Below, one piece after another: positions 18,304-26,826 of a stretch of 64,000 nt of DNA. Both the position numbers and the translations under genes were made by a program. The stretch is from assembly GCF_017347085.1 (NCBI RefSeq), contig NZ_JADPSA010000016.1, positions 1 to 64,000 of the forward strand. Direction: 5' to 3'. Below the pieces are notes generated by a model. That model saw nothing but the letters and a program-made list of their open reading frames with translations. It did no database searches and had not been told where the DNA came from. The DNA comes from Nesterenkonia sp. E16_10 (GTDB lineage: Bacteria; Actinomycetota; Actinomycetes; Actinomycetales; Micrococcaceae). Every line of letters begins with the position of its first letter. Positions within the stretch are counted from its first letter, which is position 1.

Positions 18304-20543
18304 GCAACAGCCGCCCGGAGTCTGGCCGACCACTCCTCGGACTTGGCTGGTTCATCAAACCAATACTCATGGATCAGAGGTATGAGCTCATCGTCGACGA
18401 CAGACAGCAGCGACGCCTCGTTGGCATCACCGTTCGAAGGCCGAGCCAGGAAACTGTGTCCGATGGCGAAACCTTGGCCTAGCGCTGGGTCGTCGGCAAT
18501 GGCCTGATTCAGGCTCGTGACAACCTTGACGAGATCATCGAGAGTCGGGTTGTCCGCCTCCTGAAGCCAGCGGATGAATCCGGCTGATTCGAACCCTGGA
18601 GTCATCTCGAAGAAACCGAAGCGACGGCGCAGGGCGTAGTCGAGTACGGCAAGACCACGGTCCGCAGTGTTCATCATGCCAATAATGTGGACGTTGGGTG
18701 GAACGGAGAATGTTTCGTTCTTGTACAGGAGGCGCAACTCTTGTCCGCGTTTGTCGGCTTCGATCAGCATGAGCAGCTCACCGAAGATCTTCGAGATGTT
18801 GCCACGGTTGATTTCGTCAATGATGAAGAAGTAAGGACGGTCGCTGTCGTCGGCTCTGGCTTCGTCGCAGAACCGGTAGAACGGACCTTCCGAGAGGGTG
18901 AAGCCACCGGTCTCGGTGGGTCGGTACCCCATCATGAAGTCCTCATACGAGTAGCTCTGATGGAATTGGACAGTCTGCACTCTGCTCGGGTCCTTCGCGC
19001 CCATCATGGAGTACGCCAGGCGCTTCGCGGCGAAGGTCTTTCCTACACCGGGCGGGCCGGCCAGGATCACATTCTTCTTCCGGGTGAGCAGCGATGCCAG
19101 TCGGTCGTAGCGCTCTTCCGAAAGGTATACCTCACTGAGGAATGCCTCCTTGCCGTAGGAGCTAGGACGTTCTGGAGTAACTGGTAGTCCTGGTTCTGCT
19201 TCGTCAGTAACGAGCGCCTCGAGCTTCTCAACATAGTCGTGGTAAGTCGTGATGTCGGTAAGCGTCTTGGTGGCGGCATCCCCGGGGTGCTCCCACGACC
19301 CCACATGGGTCCATCTAACCGACCGGACGTGATGGTACGTGGCGCGGTCCGGCTCGAACCTGGCGTCCGAGGTGACCTCGCCACGACCAACAATTTCCCG
19401 TCGTCCACGCTTGGCGTAGACGATGTCGCCTACCGAGATCTCATTCTGAAACTGCCATGCTGCCAGGACGTCGTTCCTGAGCGATACGCCGGTCCCCTCA
19501 ACGTCAAGTGCCCGACGTATGGCATCGCGGCTAGAGTAGGTAGCGAGGTCGTCAAGATCGTCCCAGCCGATCGCCATGATGTCCTTAGACGCGAACTCGT
19601 CCCACTTCAATGCCTGAGGCCCAGGAGAATAGAGCCAGTAGTGGCGTGGGCGTGGCTCGACCAAGTCTGCGCTCTGAGAGACCGGAGTGGCGGATTGGTC
19701 GAGAGATCCGTCCCAGAGCTCTGCCACCCCTGGCGTCCAGAACTGGAAGGGTCCCTCAACCTCGCGAGCGATCACAGCGCGGATCGACAGAAGGTCATGA
19801 TCGATTGCAGCAGCGGTGTTGCCCGTCGTCCCGCCAATCTTGCTGGCTAGACGATCGCGGATTTTTGCTTTCATCGGTTTCGAAGTGATTGGTTCGAAGG
19901 TGTCTGGCCGGGCGAAATACTCCAGCATGTGGCGGAAGTCGGATCGATCGCTTCCAGAGTTGAGCATGACTCGCTGCAACTCCCAGGGATCTGTCCGGGC
20001 TGCCTCACGCTCGTCGTCCGACAGGTCATTCCAGTGGCGCACGAAAGTTGATGCCCAGATAAGGTGCCGCCACAGCGCCCCGTTGTACCAGGAGCCGGGT
20101 TCGAAACCTGCAGTCCCCGCAGGTCGAGACAACCAGGTCGACATTGGCTCCGGGATCGTGGTGGGGGAGTCAAGCTGTGATAGGACCCGCTCGACATGTG
20201 TTCGGCGGGTTTCAGGGCGGGCGGAACGCAGCGGATGTTCCCGGAGAAAGACGAGTTCGGCAGCGAGCAGGACGACTTCCCGGGCCGCGCCCTCGAGTTG
20301 TTGATCGAGCTTCTGCCACTGGCCTTGGTCCGTCCCGATGATGGGGTTGTCTCCGATTCTGGATCGAAGGTCCTCGGCCGACTCGGCGGTCCAGATCGTT
20401 GCCGACGTGTCGATCACGGATTTACCGTCTCCGAGCATGTGAGCGATGATCTCGCCTGCCTCATTGGCGATCGCCATGTCAGGAGCTGGTCGCGACGCTT
20501 CGAGTTCAGCGTCCGCATAGGTGTTTAGGGCGTCGTTGATCAT
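18300..20543 (-). CDS. mcrB: McrB, AAA+ GTPase subunit of the type IV McrBC restriction system
   Basis: 747 residues. Residues 1-290 are an N-terminal region I cannot assign. About residues 300-420 (HYWLYSPGPQALKWDEF...DIVYAKRGRREIVGRGEV) read as a PUA/EVE-like module, the type of domain that recognises modified bases. The AAA+ domain has GPPGVGKT at 496-503, Walker B FFIIDEINRGN and the McrB signature MNTADRG at 624-630. McrB forms a GTP-driven ring that recognises modified DNA and activates McrC. There is no clear Shine-Dalgarno; CAGAAT six bases before the ATG could be a -10 of a leaderless message. The sensor domain suggests the target is modified cytosine, but the exact base is not predictable. 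Confidence 0.9.
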   Translation of the reverse strand: MINDALNTYADAELEASRPAPDMAIANEAGEIIAHMLGDGKSVIDTSATIWTAESAEDLRSRIGDNPIIGTDQGQWQKLDQQLEGAAREVVLLAAELVFLREHPLRSARPETRRTHVERVLSQLDSPTTIPEPMSTWLSRPAGTAGFEPGSWYNGALWRHLIWASTFVRHWNDLSDDEREAARTDPWELQRVMLNSGSDRSDFRHMLEYFARPDTFEPITSKPMKAKIRDRLASKIGGTTGNTAAAIDHDLLSIRAVIAREVEGPFQFWTPGVAELWDGSLDQSATPVSQSADLVEPRPRHYWLYSPGPQALKWDEFASKDIMAIGWDDLDDLATYSSRDAIRRALDVEGTGVSLRNDVLAAWQFQNEISVGDIVYAKRGRREIVGRGEVTSDARFEPDRATYHHVRSVRWTHVGSWEHPGDAATKTLTDITTYHDYVEKLEALVTDEAEPGLPVTPERPSSYGKEAFLSEVYLSEERYDRLASLLTRKKNVILAGPPGVGKTFAAKRLAYSMMGAKDPSRVQTVQFHQSYSYEDFMMGYRPTETGGFTLSEGPFYRFCDEARADDSDRPYFFIIDEINRGNISKIFGELLMLIEADKRGQELRLLYKNETFSVPPNVHIIGMMNTADRGLAVLDYALRRRFGFFEMTPGFESAGFIRWLQEADNPTLDDLVKVVTSLNQAIADDPALGQGFAIGHSFLARPSNGDANEASLLSVVDDELIPLIHEYWFDEPAKSEEWSARLRAAVA

Positions 20544-20856
20544 GTCTTAATTCTGCCCTTATTCTGCCCGTGCAGTCCACGCTTCTCTCTGCAGAAATTA
20601 CTTCAGGTCATGGGGTCAGCGAGTTTTCGATTCCAACTTGTCTTAGCGCGATGGAAAATGAGGCTGGGAATCGTTCTCTCATTCTTGGGTGAGCCGACCA
20701 CTTTGGAGGTCCCGCAGGGTCCGGACATGGTCGTGCTGGACGCTGGACGCTGGACGCTGGACGCTGGGACACTCGAGAACCTGGTGCCAGGTAAGCGGTC
20801 GCGGGATGATGTGGACACCGAAGACGCCGAGGCTAAAATCACTGGACGAACTCTGA
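20544..20856. other. Gene-free stretch between mcrB and the hsdR remnant
   Basis: No open frame here has coding character. It holds the mcrB promoter region near 20550, a heptanucleotide tandem repeat at 20736-20763 and, beyond it, sequence with stops in the frame of the downstream hsdR stub. It is best read as decayed sequence of a former restriction locus. Confidence 0.55.
20736..20763. repeat. Heptanucleotide tandem repeat, CTGGACG x 4
   Basis: Four perfect head-to-tail copies of CTGGACG, followed by a fifth degraded copy (CTGGGAC). The unit length is not a multiple of three and no gene covers it. It may vary in copy number by slippage. Confidence 0.85.
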
Positions 20857-21165
20857 ACCACCGGGGCGCGCTGCCTGGTCGCGGAGAAAGCGGCCGAGGA
20901 GGTCCCCCGACAGGAGCAGGGCGAGGCGGCGTTGACCGAGCTGTTCGAGGCCTCCAGGTTATAGGGTATGCCCATCAGCGCGGTCAAAGTGGTGGCTGAC
21001 ATCGACGATGTGGTGCGCGGTGTCCGGCTTACCGGGTGGCAAAAGACGAAGTCTGGGGATCGGCAGGTCCTCAAGGAAATGTGCAAGGCCCATTGCGTCA
21101 AACACAAGAACGGCGGCAAAGGCATCTTTACCCAAGCCCACGGCTACATCCGCGAGGAGTACTGA
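20857..21165 (+). pseudogene. hsdR: C-terminal remnant of type I restriction subunit HsdR
   Basis: In one frame the sequence reads ARCLVAEKAAEEVPRQEQ...LTELFEASRL, a TAG at 20962-20964, then AVKVVADIDDVVRGVRLTGW, ending GYIREEY. The pattern LxELFE...VVxDIDxIVxxVRxxGWQ...REV...AYxYIRxYY is the extreme C-terminus of type I restriction R subunits. The helicase and nuclease parts are absent, there is an internal stop, and an in-frame TGA stands at 20854. It is therefore a decayed stub. It adjoins the McrBC genes, marking the area as a restriction island with turnover. Confidence 0.7.
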
Positions 21166-21255
21166 TGTCGGACCGTCCCATAGAATAAGTGGATTCTGGT
21201 GAGAGTATTTAAAAGAGCTTTAAAATGACAAAATAGCTACAAGTATAGTATTTAG

Positions 21256-21273
21256 CGACGATCTTTCTCGTCG
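21256..21273. promoter_or_regulatory. Inverted repeat upstream of the lysR gene
   Basis: CGACGA and TCGTCG flank a six-base spacer, 28 bases before the TTG start of the LysR gene. The surrounding 100 bases are AT-rich and probably hold its promoter. It could be an autoregulatory site or a short hairpin in the leader. Confidence 0.35.
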
Positions 21274-21300
21274 TGGCACTAACCGCGAAGAGGTGTTGGC

Positions 21301-22173
21301 TTGGATCTGAACCTGATTCGAGTATTTGTAGCCGTCCACGAAGAGGGCTCAGTGACTGCCGCCGCAGAGCGTCTTCACTTATCCCAGCCGACTGTTACCC
21401 AGGCGTTGAATCGCTTGCGTCGAGAGACCGGTGAAGAGCTTTTTATTCGTGTCGGTCGTGGTATCGAGCCCACTCGCTCTGCGACTGAGCTCTATGCAAA
21501 GGTCGGCCACATTCCGGGCGCCGTGGACGCTGCGGTGCGTGCTGTATCGCACTTCGACCCAGCAACTACGGTAGAGACCTTCAGAATGGCATTGACGGAT
21601 CTTGGCCAAACGATATTCCTGCCTACGCTGGTCCCTGCTCTCACTCGGGAAGCCCCACACGCGACCCTCGAGGTCTTGAACCTAGACGTCGATAGCGCTT
21701 CCGAAGACTTAGCTGCCGGGCGAATTGATCTGGCCGTTGCTTCGACGGTCCTGCCGGGCAAGCTCCGCAGCTCGGTCGTCCGCCCTGACCTGTATTGCTG
21801 TGTTGCAAGAAAGGGTCGGTTCGGGAGCGGGAGTCCTACCTTCGAACAGCTGTCGCAATTACCAAGAGTGGTTGCCCGCAACACTTTGGGGCACACGCTC
21901 GTGGAATCGCTGTTGCCAGAACCGGTGGAGGGATCGGTGTATCTGCCCGCCTTCTCGGCGATTCCAGCGATCGTCAGTGCATCCGACCTCATAGCCTTCG
22001 TGCCACACGCAATTATTGGCGCGTGGAGCTCTCTCTGGGACATAGAAACGTGGCCATTGCCGCAAGGCACATTTACCGCACTGATTCGAGCGCATACGGC
22101 TTCCCATCCAACCTCCGCAGCCAATGCTTGGTTCACGCAGTGGGCCACCACCAGGATGCAAAGAACTGCCTGA
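21301..22173 (+). CDS. LysR-type transcriptional regulator of the catabolic block
   Basis: 290 residues with the classic N-terminal winged helix-turn-helix (LNLIRVFVAVHEEGSVTAAAERLHLSQPTVTQAL, given here in two parts: LNLIRVFVAVHEEGSVTAAA and ERLHLSQPTVTQAL) and a C-terminal effector domain. The start is a TTG, supported by AGAGGTG upstream and by the family's usual beginning (MDLNLIR). It is transcribed in the same direction as the aldehyde dehydrogenase gene 169 bases downstream. A perfect inverted repeat lies between them at the position expected for LysR activation. The likely inducer is the substrate or an intermediate of the pathway; this is inference. Confidence 0.9.
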   Translation: MDLNLIRVFVAVHEEGSVTAAAERLHLSQPTVTQALNRLRRETGEELFIRVGRGIEPTRSATELYAKVGHIPGAVDAAVRAVSHFDPATTVETFRMALTDLGQTIFLPTLVPALTREAPHATLEVLNLDVDSASEDLAAGRIDLAVASTVLPGKLRSSVVRPDLYCCVARKGRFGSGSPTFEQLSQLPRVVARNTLGHTLVESLLPEPVEGSVYLPAFSAIPAIVSASDLIAFVPHAIIGAWSSLWDIETWPLPQGTFTALIRAHTASHPTSAANAWFTQWATTRMQRTA

Positions 22174-22211
22174 ACGACACGGAAAGCACAGGAAGCTCCA
22201 GGTCGACTCCA

Positions 22212-22232
22212 CCTATAGTCCTCGTCTATAGG
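22212..22232. promoter_or_regulatory. Candidate LysR operator
   Basis: CCTATAG-N7-CTATAGG is a perfect inverted repeat and contains a T-N11-A core (22216/22228). Its centre is about 64 bases before the transcription start predicted from the promoter at 22251-22279, which is the normal LysR recognition position. Confidence 0.55.
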
Positions 22233-22250
22233 TAAATCGCTAATCATTTA

Positions 22251-22279
22251 TTGGTTTTGTGTGATCTGCGTCGCATACG
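22251..22279 (+). promoter_or_regulatory. Candidate weak promoter of the catabolic operon
   Basis: TTGGTT and CATACG are separated by exactly 17 bases. Both hexamers are poor matches to consensus, as expected for a promoter needing an activator. The predicted start is near 22286, about 57 bases before the aldehyde dehydrogenase ATG. Confidence 0.4.
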
Positions 22280-22342
22280 GTGGTGATGCACCCAGCATAG
22301 GCAGCGTCTTGAGGGACGCAGCGACATACCAGGAGTCACAGC

Positions 22343-23839
22343 ATGAGCTCGAATATCGCCATCCGCGATGCCACCACTGCGGTCGTTGAAGGACTCAAAG
22401 CCGGTTGTTTCATCGGGGGAGAGTGGAGGGACGGTGCCTCCGAACGTGCCATCAGTATCACTGTTGCAGTAGATGGTAGTGAGCTTCGAAGTTTCCCAGG
22501 AGCATCCACCGGTGACGTGGATGAAGCTTATGAAGCCGCAGCCCTCGCGCAACGGGAGTGGGCCAGTGTTCCCCCCGGTGAGCGGGCCATGGTCGTTGCA
22601 CGGGCCGCCGAGATCTTGGAACGTAGACGGTCCGAAATTACTAGCTTGCTCAGGATCGAGGCGGGCTCTTCGGCGCTCAAGGCGAACATTGAAGTGAGCT
22701 CCGCAATTGGCATCACACGAGAAGCGGCGACTTTCCCCAACCGTTCCCACGGAACTATTCAGCCTTCGGCTTTTCCTGGCAAAGAGAATCGCGTGTACCG
22801 CGAGCCGCGAGGCGTTATCGGTGTGATTTCTCCTTGGAACTTTCCCCTGCATCTGTCTATCCGCTCAGTTTCACCTGCTCTGGCACTCGGAAACGCTGTG
22901 GTGCTGAAGCCGGCCTCGGATACGACGGTATCGGGAGGTCTCATCGTTGCTGAGATCTTCGAGGAAGCCGGTCTCCCGGCAGGATTGCTGTCGGTCGTAG
23001 CCGGCGCTGGTTCTGAGATAGGAGACAGGATTGTGCAGCATCCTGTGCCGTCCATGATCTCCTTCACCGGTTCCACGCCTGTGGGTCAGCGGGTAGGTGC
23101 GCTGGCCGCCCAGGGCTACATGAAGCACGTGGCATTAGAGCTCGGGGGTAACGCGCCACTAGTCGTGTTGGACGACGCGGACCTTGACGGCGCCGTCAAT
23201 GGTGCGTTGATGGCTAAGTTCCTTCATCAAGGTCAAATCTGTATGGCGGCAAACCGAGTCATTGTAGATGCGAAGGTGTACGACGAGTTCGTTGAAAAGT
23301 TTGCGGCGCGGGTTAGTGAGCTAGTGGTGGGCGACACAACAGATGAATCAGTTCTCCTTGGCCCCATTATCAACGATGCACAGACCTCATCGGTTGTTCA
23401 GCTCATAGATTCGGCGCGGAGACAAGGCGCTCGGGAAGTCTATGGGGGCCACGTGGATGGTCGAACGGTCGGCCCTCACGTATTTGCAGACGTGACAGAG
23501 GATATGCAAATTGCCGTCGAAGAGATCTTTGGCCCGGTGATTGGAATTATTAAGGCAGAAAACGAAGATTCGGCCCTGAAGATGGCAAACAATACCGAGT
23601 TCGGACTTTCCTCAGCAGTGTTCACACGCGATATCGAACGAGGCGTGAGGTTCGCTCGAAGTGTCAAAGCTGGAATGACTCACGTCAATGATTCGACAGT
23701 CAACGACGAGCCGAACATCATGTTCGGCGGCGAAAAAAATTCAGGAATAGGACGCTTCAATGGCGATCAGGCGATTGATGATTTTACGACCCTGCATTGG
23801 ATCGGCGTCCGCTCCGCAATGGGTCCAGTGCCCTTTTAG
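22343..23839 (+). CDS. Aldehyde dehydrogenase, benzaldehyde-dehydrogenase-like (island copy)
   Basis: 498 residues; oxidises an aldehyde to the acid with NAD(P)+. Catalytic Glu266 is in LELGG and nucleophile Cys300 in GQICMAAN, 34 residues apart. NAD-site motifs SPWNFPL, KPASDTTVSGG and SFTGSTPVGQ are present, and the protein ends in a PVPF tail like the aromatic (XylC/vanillin) subfamily and like the core copy at 9731-11215. AGGAG lies upstream of the ATG. The next gene encodes benzoylformate decarboxylase, whose product aldehyde would be the natural substrate, so benzaldehyde to benzoate is the proposed step. Lower GC than the core copy suggests separate acquisition. Confidence 0.88.
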   Translation: MSSNIAIRDATTAVVEGLKAGCFIGGEWRDGASERAISITVAVDGSELRSFPGASTGDVDEAYEAAALAQREWASVPPGERAMVVARAAEILERRRSEITSLLRIEAGSSALKANIEVSSAIGITREAATFPNRSHGTIQPSAFPGKENRVYREPRGVIGVISPWNFPLHLSIRSVSPALALGNAVVLKPASDTTVSGGLIVAEIFEEAGLPAGLLSVVAGAGSEIGDRIVQHPVPSMISFTGSTPVGQRVGALAAQGYMKHVALELGGNAPLVVLDDADLDGAVNGALMAKFLHQGQICMAANRVIVDAKVYDEFVEKFAARVSELVVGDTTDESVLLGPIINDAQTSSVVQLIDSARRQGAREVYGGHVDGRTVGPHVFADVTEDMQIAVEEIFGPVIGIIKAENEDSALKMANNTEFGLSSAVFTRDIERGVRFARSVKAGMTHVNDSTVNDEPNIMFGGEKNSGIGRFNGDQAIDDFTTLHWIGVRSAMGPVPF

Positions 23840-23951
23840 CGGACCGCGGCCGCCGTTGGTGATCTCACAGCGCGCCGCCCGTGGCTAATTCAGTCTTGGG
23901 CATCGAAAGACTGGTCCAGTTGTGCGACAAGATAGGGCGTGTAAATAGTAT

Positions 23952-25550
23952 ATGAGCGAAAAAACTGTCCTCGAGTCAAGTCTGAATGTGCTTGAATCTC
24001 ACGGAATTACCACCATATTTGGCAATCCAGGATCGAATGAAATACCATTTCTAGCAGGGCTAAGTAGCAAATTTAATTTCGTTCTAGGTTTGCACGAACA
24101 AGTAGTCGTGGGGCTAGCCGAGGGGTACGCACGTGCGACCGGTAAGCCTGCCCTCGTTAACCTGCACGCTGCCTCTGGGTCCGGTAATGCGATGGGGGCT
24201 TTGACCAACGCTAAATATGGACACACGCCAATGGTTATTTTGGCAGGTCAGCAGGTTCGTCGCACCGTGGGTCAGGAGTCGATGCTCGCCAATGTGGATG
24301 CTTCGATTCTGCCTGCCCCGCTCGTTAAATATTCCCACGAGCCACTGTCTGCCGCAGACGTTCCTCGCGCCATATCCCAGGCCGTACTAGAGACTTCGAC
24401 CCAACCCTGTGGCCCCGTTTACCTATCGGTTCCGCTTGATGACTGGGCAGAGCCTGCGCTTGAGGACGATGCACTTTTGACTGCCAGGAGGGTAACAACC
24501 GGCCAAGCGCTGAGCGAACAACAGCTTGAGGGCCTGGTATCGGTCCTAGATGCTGCGGAGAGTCCTGCGTTGGTCGTTGGGCCCCAGTTAGACGCGGCCT
24601 CAGTGAACGACGTGCGCGTCCATCACGCCGCAATGGAGCTAGCTGAGAAGCTAGATGCTTCTGTATACGTCGCCCCGTCACCTTCTCGAGGACCGTTTCC
24701 AACGACACACCCGAACTTCAAGGGAGTGATCGTTCCCGGTATCGAGTCAGTACGGGACAGCCTAGCGGGGCACGATGTCGTCCTAGTGCTGGGGGCGGCC
24801 ATGTTCAGATACCACCGATGGGAGCCAAGTAACTATCTCGAGTCCGGGACGCAGATGCTTCACGTCACGCAAGACGCACGAGAAGCCACACGGGCCTCGT
24901 TCGGTAGCTCGGTGGTCACGGATGTGGCTTGGGCGACCAAGTCGTTGGCTTCGAAAGTCACAGATCGAGGTGCTCGTCGGGGTGATCGGGGCTCACGGCA
25001 GTTACCCGCGGCAAGAACTTCTCCTGAAGGAATGACCGGCACCGAGATACTTGAGGTACTCAACGCTCATGTGAATGAATCCGTGTGCTATGTCAACGAG
25101 ACCACGACTCTGGATCTGGAGTACCTCGAACGGATAGCGATCGAACGCCCGGGGATGTATCACTTTCCGGCTTCGGGAGGGCTCGGTTTCGGGCTTCCCG
25201 TGGCGGTGGGGATGGCTCTCGGCGACCCCTCAAGGACGATCATTGCCACAGTCGGCGATGGCTCCTTCAACTACGGAGTCACTGCGCTCTATACGGCAGC
25301 GAAACATCAGACTCGAACAATCTTTGTGGTCGTCAACAATTCTGGGTATGGCGCACTCGCTGGTTTCGCTGAGCGGATGGGCTCACCTGACGTGCCCGGA
25401 TTGCATCTCGACGGGATCGATTTCGTGTCTATTGCTGAGGGCTATGGAGTTCCGGGCAAGCGGGTCTCCACCCGCGAGCAGTTTGAGGCCGCGTACTTGG
25501 AGGCTCTGCGCTCTTCTGGCCCGCTACTTCTCGACGTACAAGTCGTCTAG
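23952..25550 (+). CDS. mdlC: Benzoylformate decarboxylase-like ThDP-dependent enzyme
   Basis: 532 residues; decarboxylates an aromatic 2-keto acid to the aldehyde. Compared from memory with Pseudomonas putida benzoylformate decarboxylase, all four active-site residues are kept: Ser28 in GNPGSNE, Glu49 in LHEQ, His72 in NLHAASG and His288 in FRYHRWEP (Ser26, Glu47, His70, His281 there). The ThDP motif is GDGSFNYG to VVVNN. KYSHEP, GPVYLSVP and PGIESV also align. It sits between the aldehyde dehydrogenase and the TRAP genes. The first 200 bases are very AT-rich for this genome (26 G+C of 60 from 24001). A different 2-keto acid substrate cannot be excluded. Confidence 0.88.
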   Translation: MSEKTVLESSLNVLESHGITTIFGNPGSNEIPFLAGLSSKFNFVLGLHEQVVVGLAEGYARATGKPALVNLHAASGSGNAMGALTNAKYGHTPMVILAGQQVRRTVGQESMLANVDASILPAPLVKYSHEPLSAADVPRAISQAVLETSTQPCGPVYLSVPLDDWAEPALEDDALLTARRVTTGQALSEQQLEGLVSVLDAAESPALVVGPQLDAASVNDVRVHHAAMELAEKLDASVYVAPSPSRGPFPTTHPNFKGVIVPGIESVRDSLAGHDVVLVLGAAMFRYHRWEPSNYLESGTQMLHVTQDAREATRASFGSSVVTDVAWATKSLASKVTDRGARRGDRGSRQLPAARTSPEGMTGTEILEVLNAHVNESVCYVNETTTLDLEYLERIAIERPGMYHFPASGGLGFGLPVAVGMALGDPSRTIIATVGDGSFNYGVTALYTAAKHQTRTIFVVVNNSGYGALAGFAERMGSPDVPGLHLDGIDFVSIAEGYGVPGKRVSTREQFEAAYLEALRSSGPLLLDVQVV

Positions 25551-25630
25551 AAGCGTCGCAGTCCCGGGTTGCCCGCCGTTGCTGCCCTCCACAATCATCT
25601 CAAAGTTAGATTACGCATCTTAGGAGAATC

Positions 25631-26749
25631 ATGTCGTTAAAAAACATTAAGAGTGCCCCTAGGGCCCGTGGGGCTCAGGTTGCCGCCGGAGCAGCGGTTC
25701 TAGCTTTGGGGCTCACCGCCTGCGGTGGGGCCAACAGCGGCGACGAGAGTGCAGTGGAATTGAACGTGGCTTCATGGGCTACTCCCGATAGCGTCTCGGA
25801 GAGGATGGCGGAATGGTGGTACGACGAGATCGAACAGCGTAGTGATGGCCAGATCACGTTCAATATCGCCGCAGCCGACTCACTCTGCAGCGCATCTGAA
25901 ATCCCGGAGTGTGTTCGCGACGGACGCGCAGACGTTGGCCAGACCATCACGGATTACTCGTCTCAGCTCTTCCCTCAGGCGACCATATCGAGTATTCCGT
26001 TCCTCAATCCCAACAGTGAGGCTGTCACGTTGGCGGTTTATGAATTGAGCACTGAGCATGACGGAGCAGCGCAACTGTGGGAGGAGAACGATTTGCATCC
26101 AATTGCTCATGTGCCTCCCGGCCGGATGCTCCTAGGAGGTCAGGACGACCTGTCCTCTATTGATGAACTCGAAGGCCTGCGACTGCGAATGTCGGGCCAG
26201 TATGCCCAGCAGGCAGTAGACGCAGCAGGCGCAAACTCAGTGACGCTAACAGCGCCGGAAACCTATGAGGGCCTGGAGCGAGGAGTGGCCGACGCTGCCG
26301 GCTTTCCCTTGGACGGCACCGTTGCCTATCAGTTGAAAGACATTCTTCCGGAATGGACGGACCCAGGCATTGGAACGTACACCACGATCGGGATGTGGAT
26401 GAATGCCGGCGTCTACAGCGATCTCTCAGAGGAACACCGTGCAGTGGTCGACGAAGTCACAGAGGAATACAACGGAGAGCATGCTCAGCGCATCTACGAC
26501 GAGGTCACCCTCGAGCAGTGTGACGAACTCCTGGAGACTATCGGCGATTTGAAGCAGTGGGACGAAGCCGATACCCAGCGCTGGAACGACGAACTGGGCG
26601 ACACCCTGGAACGACAGTGGGTTGAAGACGCGGAGAGCAATGGTCTCGAAGACGCCGAGGGATACCTCACCACCTACAAGGAGAAGCTTGCCTCCTACGA
26701 GGGTGAGGTTCGTGAAGACCCGACGGTGGTCTGCGCCGAACGCAGCTAA
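25631..26749 (+). CDS. dctP: TRAP transporter substrate-binding lipoprotein (DctP family)
   Basis: 372 residues. A lipoprotein signal ends in the lipobox LTAC, so mature Cys is near residue 32, anchoring it outside the membrane. The mature part has the DctP fold: VASWATPDSVSERMAEWWYDEIEQRSDGQ at the start (a standard family opening), and an arginine in the LRLRMSG segment that normally binds the ligand carboxylate. TAGGAG precedes the ATG. It is the first of three TRAP genes and should capture an organic acid for the permeases DctQ and DctM. The ligand is inferred to be an aromatic 2-hydroxy or 2-keto acid from the neighbouring enzymes. Confidence 0.88.
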   Translation: MSLKNIKSAPRARGAQVAAGAAVLALGLTACGGANSGDESAVELNVASWATPDSVSERMAEWWYDEIEQRSDGQITFNIAAADSLCSASEIPECVRDGRADVGQTITDYSSQLFPQATISSIPFLNPNSEAVTLAVYELSTEHDGAAQLWEENDLHPIAHVPPGRMLLGGQDDLSSIDELEGLRLRMSGQYAQQAVDAAGANSVTLTAPETYEGLERGVADAAGFPLDGTVAYQLKDILPEWTDPGIGTYTTIGMWMNAGVYSDLSEEHRAVVDEVTEEYNGEHAQRIYDEVTLEQCDELLETIGDLKQWDEADTQRWNDELGDTLERQWVEDAESNGLEDAEGYLTTYKEKLASYEGEVREDPTVVCAERS

Positions 26750-26826
26750 CCTAACCGGTCCCTCAACTTCGAGTCGGTGGTGGGCGCCGTGTAGGGCGCC
26801 CACCACCGAAGAACCTAGGACATGCC

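Noticed and set aside
20603-20842. 79-residue minus-strand frame over the heptanucleotide repeat
   Set aside because: Its sequence is largely a translation of the repeat and Ser-rich noise; no start signal.
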